Source: an uncultured bacterium (GTDB lineage Bacteria > Planctomycetota > UBA1135 > GCA-002686595). From it: a stretch of DNA of 10,145 nt. The stretch's first letter is position 1. Each line of letters begins with the position of its first letter. Position numbers and translations under genes: made by a program. The notes under the pieces are model-generated. The model was given only the letters and a program-made list of their open reading frames with translations. It made no database searches and was not told where the DNA came from. Below are positions 5,226 through 10,145 of this stretch, one piece after another. The stretch lies in assembly GCA_902826945.1 (NCBI GenBank), contig CADEGS010000164.1, positions 1 through 10,145 on the forward strand, read 5' to 3'.

Positions 5226-7865
5226 GTGTCCTCCGACCCTTCGCTCGAGTCGCGCGCCGAGATCCTGTTCGCGGACCTCGTGCTCGAGCGGCCCGACGCC
5301 GGCGAGGCCGAAGTCGAGGCGCTGTGCGCCGCGCACCCCGCGCTCGCGGACGAGCTGCGCCGCCTCGCGGGCCAGCGCCGCCGGCTGGGGACGCTGCTCG
5401 AGGAGCGCGCGCGCTCGCGCACGCCGCTCGCCGCCGAGCGCTCCGGCGCGGCCGCGCAGCAAGACGCCGCCCGCGCGCCCGAGGTCGGCCGCCCCGGCCA
5501 GCACCTCGCGCAGTTCGAGCTCGTGCGCCTGCTCGGGCGCGGCGGGATGGGCGAGGTGTGGGAGGCGATCGACCGCTCGCTCGGGCGGCGCGTCGCGCTC
5601 AAGCTCCTGCGCTCGGCGCTGGGCTCGTCGAGCGGCGGCTCGTCGCTCGAGCGCTCGCGCTTCCGGCGCGAGGCCGAGGCCGCCGGACGGCTGACGCACC
5701 GCGGCGTCGTCGCCGTGCTCAGCGTCGGCGAGTGCGAGGGGCGGCGCTTCATCGCGCAGGAGCTCGTCCCCGGCGGGCGCACGCTGCGCGACCTGCTCGA
5801 GGAGCGCCGGCGCACGGGCGAGCTCGGCCTCGACCACCACCGGCGCGTAGCCGAGCTCTTCCTCGCGCTGACCGACGCGCTCGCCGCGGCGCACGCCGCG
5901 GGCGTGGTGCACCGCGACCTGAAGCCGCAGAACATCCTGCTCGCACCCGACGGCACGCCCAAGGTCGCCGACTTCGGCCTGGCGCGGCTCGAGGGCGACG
6001 CGTCGCTCTCGCGGAGCGGCGACTTCGTCGGGACGTACTACTACGCGAGCCCCGAGCAGGTGCAGCCCGGCATGCGTCCCGTGGACGAGCGCAGCGACGT
6101 CTTCGCGCTGGGGGTGACGCTCTACGAGTGCCTGACCTTGCGGCGCCCGTTCGAGGGCGACTCGATCCGGCGCGTCGTCGGCGCGATCGTCTCGCTCGAC
6201 CCGCCCGACCCGCGGCGAATCTTCTCGCGCGTGCCGGACGACCTGGCCGTGATCTGCCTGAAGGCGCTCGAGAAGCGGCCCGAGGCGCGCTACGCGAGCA
6301 TGGCCGCCTTCCGCGAGGACCTGCGCCGCCACCTCGCGAACGAGCCGATCCTGGCGCGCCCGCCCTCGCTCGCGCGGCGCGCGCAGAAGTGGGTGCTGCG
6401 GCACCCGACGCGCAGCACGGCGCTCGCGCTCGGGATCGCGGCCTTCGCGCTGGTCGCGGCGCTCTTCGTGCGCGCGGCGCGGGCGCGCGACCAGGCGCTC
6501 GCGGCGCAGGAGCGCGAGGCGGGCGCGAACGAGCGGCTCTCGCGCGCGAACGCCGCGCTCGAGGAGGCGCGCGACGCCGCGCTGCGGAGCGCCCGCGAGG
6601 CCAGCGCCGCCGCGGACCAGGCGCGCCGCGAGGGCCAGATGCGCGAGGTGGTCGCGCGCTTCCTGACCGACCTCTTCTCGGCCTCGAACCCCGAGCTGGT
6701 CGGCGTCGAGAACCCGAGCGCGCGCGACCTGCTCGCGAGCGGCGTCGCGCGCCTGGAGACGGACCGCGAGCTCGACCCCGAGGTGCGCGCGCGCCTCCTG
6801 GCGACGATCGGCGCCGTGCACGAGAAGCTCGGCCTCTACCGCGAGGCGCGCGCGGAGTGCGGGCAGGCGTGGGCGTACTGGCGTGAGCGCGGCGAGCCCG
6901 AGCACCCCGAGGCGCGCTCCGCGCGCATGCGCCTGGCGAACGTGCACATGGCGCTCGGCGAGCTGGTCGAGGGCGAGGCGCTGCTCGCGGGCCTCGCGGC
7001 GGAGCTGCGCGCCGACCCGTCGTTCCAGGCCGACGTGGCCTGGATCGTGCTCGACTCGCTGGCCAACCTGCGCGTGCACCAGTCGCGCTTCGACGAGGCG
7101 CGCGAGCTCCTGGAGGAGGTCGCGCTGCGCGCCGCGGCGCTCTTCGGCGACGGCTCGATCGAGCTCATGAGCGTGCTGACCGACCAGGGGCAGCTCGAGC
7201 TCGCCGCCGGCCGGCTCGACGTCGCCGAGGCGCACCTGCGCGAGGCGCTCGCGGTCGGCCGCTTCTACCTCGCGACCGCCAACCCGATGGCGCTCGCCGC
7301 GGTGAACGGCCTGGGGCTGGTCATGACCGAGGCCGGGCGCTTCGACGAGGCCGAGGCGCTCTTCCTCGAGCTCCTCGACGACCTCGGCCGGCGCCTGCCG
7401 CCGGACCACCCGAGCCTCTTCACCGTGCAGAACAACCTCGCGCGCGTGTGGGAGGCGAAGGGCGACCTCGCCTCGGCCGCGGCGCTCTACCGCGAGGTCG
7501 CCGAGGCGCGCTCGGCGAGCGTCGGCCGGCGCGACGCGGGCACGCTGACGGCGCTCGGCAACCTCGGCGCGTGCCTGGCGAGGCAGGGCGAGCTGGCCGA
7601 GGCGGAAACGCTCCACCGCGAGGTGCTCGCCGCGCGCCTCGCGACGCAGGGCCCCGACGCGCAGGCCACCCTGAGCAGCCGCAACAACCTGGCCTACGTC
7701 CTCTTCCGCCAGGGCCGCCTGCAGGAGGCGCTCGAGCAGCAGAGCGAGGCCGTCGCGCGCACGCCGCCCGAGGAACCCTCGCGCGGCGGCCGCGCGCGGC
7801 TCCTGGCCGACATCCAGGCCGCGCTGGCGAGCGCCGCGCAGCCCGCCGGTGGTGGCGGCGGCTGA
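5226..7865 (+). CDS. Membrane-anchored Ser/Thr protein kinase with C-terminal TPR repeats
   Basis: This 879-residue Hanks-type kinase has every core motif. The N-terminus (about 95 residues) carries a short helical stretch, VEALCAAHPALADELRRLAG, reminiscent of planctomycete kinases. The Gly loop is GRGGMGEVW (104-112), the ATP-binding Lys is Lys126 (VALK), the catalytic loop is HRDLKPQN (229-236, Asp231), DFG is 249-251, and the activation segment ends at YYASPEQ. It is an RD kinase and should be active. One transmembrane helix lies at about 398-418 (LALGIAAFALVAALFV), followed by an Ala/Glu/Arg coiled-coil-like stretch to about 475. Residues about 520-845 contain about eight TPR units at 42-residue spacing, as in the kinesin-light-chain/TPR_12 type, probably for protein or ligand sensing. 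The protein ends in a short Gly run. GTG start with AAGGCAGG upstream. It diverges from the sigma factor gene, a likely partner or target. Confidence 0.97.
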   Translation: MSSDPSLESRAEILFADLVLERPDAGEAEVEALCAAHPALADELRRLAGQRRRLGTLLEERARSRTPLAAERSGAAAQQDAARAPEVGRPGQHLAQFELVRLLGRGGMGEVWEAIDRSLGRRVALKLLRSALGSSSGGSSLERSRFRREAEAAGRLTHRGVVAVLSVGECEGRRFIAQELVPGGRTLRDLLEERRRTGELGLDHHRRVAELFLALTDALAAAHAAGVVHRDLKPQNILLAPDGTPKVADFGLARLEGDASLSRSGDFVGTYYYASPEQVQPGMRPVDERSDVFALGVTLYECLTLRRPFEGDSIRRVVGAIVSLDPPDPRRIFSRVPDDLAVICLKALEKRPEARYASMAAFREDLRRHLANEPILARPPSLARRAQKWVLRHPTRSTALALGIAAFALVAALFVRAARARDQALAAQEREAGANERLSRANAALEEARDAALRSAREASAAADQARREGQMREVVARFLTDLFSASNPELVGVENPSARDLLASGVARLETDRELDPEVRARLLATIGAVHEKLGLYREARAECGQAWAYWRERGEPEHPEARSARMRLANVHMALGELVEGEALLAGLAAELRADPSFQADVAWIVLDSLANLRVHQSRFDEARELLEEVALRAAALFGDGSIELMSVLTDQGQLELAAGRLDVAEAHLREALAVGRFYLATANPMALAAVNGLGLVMTEAGRFDEAEALFLELLDDLGRRLPPDHPSLFTVQNNLARVWEAKGDLASAAALYREVAEARSASVGRRDAGTLTALGNLGACLARQGELAEAETLHREVLAARLATQGPDAQATLSSRNNLAYVLFRQGRLQEALEQQSEAVARTPPEEPSRGGRARLLADIQAALASAAQPAGGGGG

Positions 7866-7885
7866 GCGCCGGAGGGTCTCACCAC
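7849..7885. terminator. Weak inverted repeat between the convergent kinase and peptidase genes
   Basis: GTGGTG (7849-7854) pairs with CACCAC (7880-7885) across the 13-base gap separating the stop codons, with a possible small GCG/CGC inner stem. The stem is short and its loop is long, and no T-run follows. It is the only candidate terminator at this junction, so I list it with low confidence. Confidence 0.22.
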
Positions 7886-9987
7886 ACCTGCACGCGCTCG
7901 TCGGGCGCGAGCCAGAGCGTCGCCCCCGGCCGGACGTCGAAGGCGTCGTACCAGGCGTCGAGGTTGCGCACGGTGCGTACGCGGCACGAGGCCGGCGCGT
8001 GGCCGTCGGTGAGCAGCCGCACGCGCAGCGCTTGCTCGCGCAGCTTCGAGCGCCAGACCTGCCCGTAGGAGAGGAAGAAGCGCTGCTCGGGCGTGAAGCC
8101 GCCCAGGACGCGCGCGGGCTTGCCGCGCTGCGAGCGGCGCCAGCCGTCGAAGGCGGTGGCGAGGCCGGCCACGTCGGCGATGTTCTCGCCCAGGGTCAGC
8201 GTGCCGTTCACGGCCAGGTCGGAGAGCGGCCGGTAGGCGTCGTACTGCGCGACGAGCGCCGCCGAGGCGGCCTCGAAGCGCGCCAGGTCCTCGGGCGTCC
8301 ACCAGTTCGCGAGGCGCCCGTGCTCGTCGAAGAGCGCGCCGCTCGAGTCGAAGCTGTGGCTGATCTCGTGGCCGATCACCGCGCCGATGGCGCCGTAGTT
8401 GACCGCGTCGTCGGCCGCCGCGTCGAAGAAGGGCGCCTCGAGGATCGCGGCGGGGAAGAGCAGGCGGTTCTCGATCGGGATGTTGAGCGCGTTGACCTCG
8501 TGCGGCAGCAGGAACCACTCGTCGTGGTCTGCGGGCCGGCCGAGCTTGGCGAGCTCGCGCTCGTAGCGGAAGCGCTCGGCGCGCTCGGCGTTGCCCAGCG
8601 CGTCGTCGCGGCGCACGACCAGCCCCGAGACGTCGTGCCAGCGCTCGGGATGGCCGACCGCGACCTTCATCGTGGCGAGCTTGGCGCGCGCGTGCTTCTT
8701 CGTCTCCGCGGCCATCCAGTCGAGCCGGTCGATGCGCTCGCCGAAGGCCGCCAGCAGGTCGGCGACCATCGCCTCGGCGCGCGCCTTCGTCTCGGGCGGG
8801 AAGTGGCGCTCGACGTACAGCCGGCCGAGCGCCTCGCCCAGCGCGCCGTCCACCGCGACGAGCGCGCGCCGCCAGCGCGGCGCCTCTTCGGGCCTGCCGT
8901 CCAGCACGGCGCCGTAGAACGCGAAGCTCTCGTCGGCGAAGGCGCGCGGCAGGAGCGGCGACGCGCGCTCGAGCGCGCGGAACGCGAGGTACTCCTTCCA
9001 GACCGCGAGCGGCTGGCTCGCGACGAGCGCCGCGATGCCGCTCGCCGCGCCCGGCTGCCAGACGAAGAAGCGGTCCTGGCCGGCGAGCCCTGCGCCGGCA
9101 AGGAACGCTTCCCAGTCGAGCCCCGGAGCCTGCGCGGCGAAGTCCGCGCGCCTCCAGACGTTGGCGCCCTTCTTGACGTCGGCCGTGTCCTCGGCGCTCG
9201 CGTGCACGCGCGCGATCGCGACCTCGAGCGCCAGGATGCGGTCGGCGGCCGCCTGCGCGTCCTGGTTGCCGGCGAGCGCGAGCACGCGCACCGCGTGCTC
9301 GCGGTAGCGCTGGCGCGTCTCGGCCATGTCGTCGTCGAGGTAGAAGCTGCGCTCGGGCATCCCGAGCCCGCCCTGCACGAGGTAAGGCGCGGTCGCCTCG
9401 GGCCGCTCGAGGTCCTGCGTCACCCACAGCCCGAACAGGCGGTCGGTCGTCCAGTCGGTGGCGTTCAGGAGGTCGACGTCGGCGCGCAGCGTCGTGCCGA
9501 GGTAGCGCGCCAGCGCGCGCGCGTCGCGCAGGCCGGCGATCGCGTCGAGCTCGCCCCGCAGCGGCTCCAGCCCGCGCGCCTCGATCGCGTCCGCGTCCAT
9601 CCAGGCCGCGAAGAAGTCGCCGATCTGCTTGCGCGCTCCCTGCGCGCGCGGATCGCCGGCCGCCTCCTCGACGATCGCGCGCGTGCGCCGCTTGGCCAGG
9701 TCGTCCACGATCGAGAAGCTCGACCACACCGAGCGGTCAGGCGGGATCTCGGTGCGCTCGAGCCACGCGCCGTTCGCGTACGCGAAGAAGTCGTCGCCCG
9801 GCGCGACCGCAGGCTCCATCCCGTCGAGGTCGAGCCCGAAGGCGCCGATCGCGGGCTGCGCGTCCAGCGCAGGAGCTCCGTTCGCGGGCGTGCGGGCCTG
9901 GCAGCCGGCGACGAAGAGCGCGGGCGCGAGCAGCGCGACGAGCGCAGGGGACGGACGGACGGAGCGAGACGAACGGTCGGCGTGCAT
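7879..9987 (-). CDS. M13 family (neprilysin-like) zinc metallopeptidase, lipoprotein
   Basis: This 702-residue protein is a full-length M13 peptidase, a family of envelope or extracellular zinc enzymes that cut peptides of limited size. The ATG at 9987 opens a lipoprotein signal: an Arg-rich start, hydrophobic ALVALLAPALFVAGC, and Cys29 as the lipidation site. The M13 N-terminal domain spans about 50-430 (DDFFAYANGAWLERTEIPPDRSVWSSF is typical of its opening). The catalytic domain runs from about 495. Its zinc site is HEISH (His540, Glu541, His544), with third ligand Glu601 in GENIADVAG and supporting Asp605. All catalytic residues are present. The substrate-binding motif is NALN (499-502) where most relatives have NAYY or NAFY. 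The C-terminus ends RVQVW, a variant of the usual Cys-containing CRVW end. An in-frame ATG at 10038 would add 17 residues, but AGGGG six bases before 9987 and the normal signal peptide favour the shorter form. Confidence 0.96.
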   Translation of the reverse strand: MHADRSSRSVRPSPALVALLAPALFVAGCQARTPANGAPALDAQPAIGAFGLDLDGMEPAVAPGDDFFAYANGAWLERTEIPPDRSVWSSFSIVDDLAKRRTRAIVEEAAGDPRAQGARKQIGDFFAAWMDADAIEARGLEPLRGELDAIAGLRDARALARYLGTTLRADVDLLNATDWTTDRLFGLWVTQDLERPEATAPYLVQGGLGMPERSFYLDDDMAETRQRYREHAVRVLALAGNQDAQAAADRILALEVAIARVHASAEDTADVKKGANVWRRADFAAQAPGLDWEAFLAGAGLAGQDRFFVWQPGAASGIAALVASQPLAVWKEYLAFRALERASPLLPRAFADESFAFYGAVLDGRPEEAPRWRRALVAVDGALGEALGRLYVERHFPPETKARAEAMVADLLAAFGERIDRLDWMAAETKKHARAKLATMKVAVGHPERWHDVSGLVVRRDDALGNAERAERFRYERELAKLGRPADHDEWFLLPHEVNALNIPIENRLLFPAAILEAPFFDAAADDAVNYGAIGAVIGHEISHSFDSSGALFDEHGRLANWWTPEDLARFEAASAALVAQYDAYRPLSDLAVNGTLTLGENIADVAGLATAFDGWRRSQRGKPARVLGGFTPEQRFFLSYGQVWRSKLREQALRVRLLTDGHAPASCRVRTVRNLDAWYDAFDVRPGATLWLAPDERVQVW

Positions 9988-10145
9988 GCGATACCCCTGC
10001 GGCCTCACGGGACGAGGGCGAGCCCGCTCCGGCCGCACTCCAGGCGCGTCCCCGGGCTCGCTCGCGGAGCAGCGTAGCAGCGACCGCCCGCGCGCGCGGC
10101 CGGAGCCGGCAATCCACCCGAGTCCGCGAGCCGGGTGACAACCGA
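9988..10145. promoter_or_regulatory. Upstream region of the M13 peptidase gene
   Basis: These 158 bases run to the window edge and must contain the peptidase promoter. AGGGG on the minus strand (9994-9998) is the probable ribosome binding site, six bases before the ATG. A TACGCT hexamer on the minus strand (10071-10076) is a weak -10 candidate that would give a leader of about 75 bases. CACCCG (10115-10120) and CGGGTG (10132-10137) form a 6-bp inverted repeat with an 11-base spacer, which may be chance. I see no gene here. Confidence 0.35.

Noticed and set aside
201..7616. A 2471-codon open frame on the minus strand spanning several genes
   Set aside because: Only its last 732 codons (from the ATG at 2399) have recognisable domains. 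The rest is Arg/Ala-rich translation antisense to the sigma, kinase and peptidoglycan-binding genes, as expected where stop codons are rare.
9949..9963. Short GGAC tandem repeat within the peptidase signal sequence, possible phase variation
   Set aside because: Fewer than four copies are present, too few to suggest slippage-driven switching.
9988..10038. Earlier in-frame ATG for the M13 peptidase
   Set aside because: It adds an Arg/Pro-rich leader before the signal peptide, whereas ATG 9987 has AGGGG six bases upstream and gives a standard lipoprotein signal.
7849..10077. A 742-codon plus-strand frame opposite the M13 peptidase
   Set aside because: The minus strand encodes a complete M13 enzyme with intact catalytic residues. 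The plus-strand product has no motif and skewed Arg/Val/Ala composition.
1..10145. CRISPR, tRNA, rRNA, insertion sequence or phage elements
   Set aside because: I found no regularly spaced repeats, cloverleaf sequences, transposase motifs or terminal inverted repeats on reading both strands. A tRNAscan and IS search would settle this.

Overview
This is about 10 kb of very GC-rich bacterial chromosome (roughly three quarters G+C, third codon positions almost all G or C). No rRNA, tRNA, CRISPR array, insertion sequence or phage gene is visible. Planctomycetota is my best guess for the host. The reasons are an ECF sigma factor facing a membrane-anchored Ser/Thr kinase with C-terminal TPRs, a PQQ-type dehydrogenase fused to a diheme cytochrome c module, and abundant lipoproteins. 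Myxococcota or another high-GC deltaproteobacterial-like lineage is not excluded.

Layout, left to right: the 3' end of an unidentified gene (+, 1-197); a lipoprotein joining a PQQ glucose/sorbosone-dehydrogenase-like beta-propeller to a diheme cytochrome c domain (-, 201-2399); a divergent intergenic region; a 600-aa protein with a central peptidoglycan-binding domain, an unrecognised N-terminal domain and a Gly-rich C-terminal half (+, 2601-4403); a strong hairpin between convergent genes (4415-4449); an ECF-type sigma factor (-, 4436-5116); a 109-bp divergent control region with two inverted repeats and a -10-like TAGAAT; a Ser/Thr protein kinase with TPR repeats (+, 5226-7865); and an M13 (neprilysin-like) zinc metallopeptidase lipoprotein (-, 7879-9987), followed by its upstream region to the window end.

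The six genes alternate strictly in strand (+ - + - + -), so none shares an operon inside the window and every junction is convergent or divergent. The clearest functional pair is the sigma factor and kinase, which are divergently transcribed from a short shared region and may form one signalling unit. The kinase would sense through its TPR domain and act on the sigma factor or its regulon. The two lipoproteins are envelope enzymes: one oxidises a sugar or alcohol and passes electrons to haem, the other degrades peptides. The least understood gene is 2601-4403, which has a cell-wall-binding domain but no signal peptide.

Long open frames run antisense to most of these genes. They are by-products of the extreme GC content and are not annotated.
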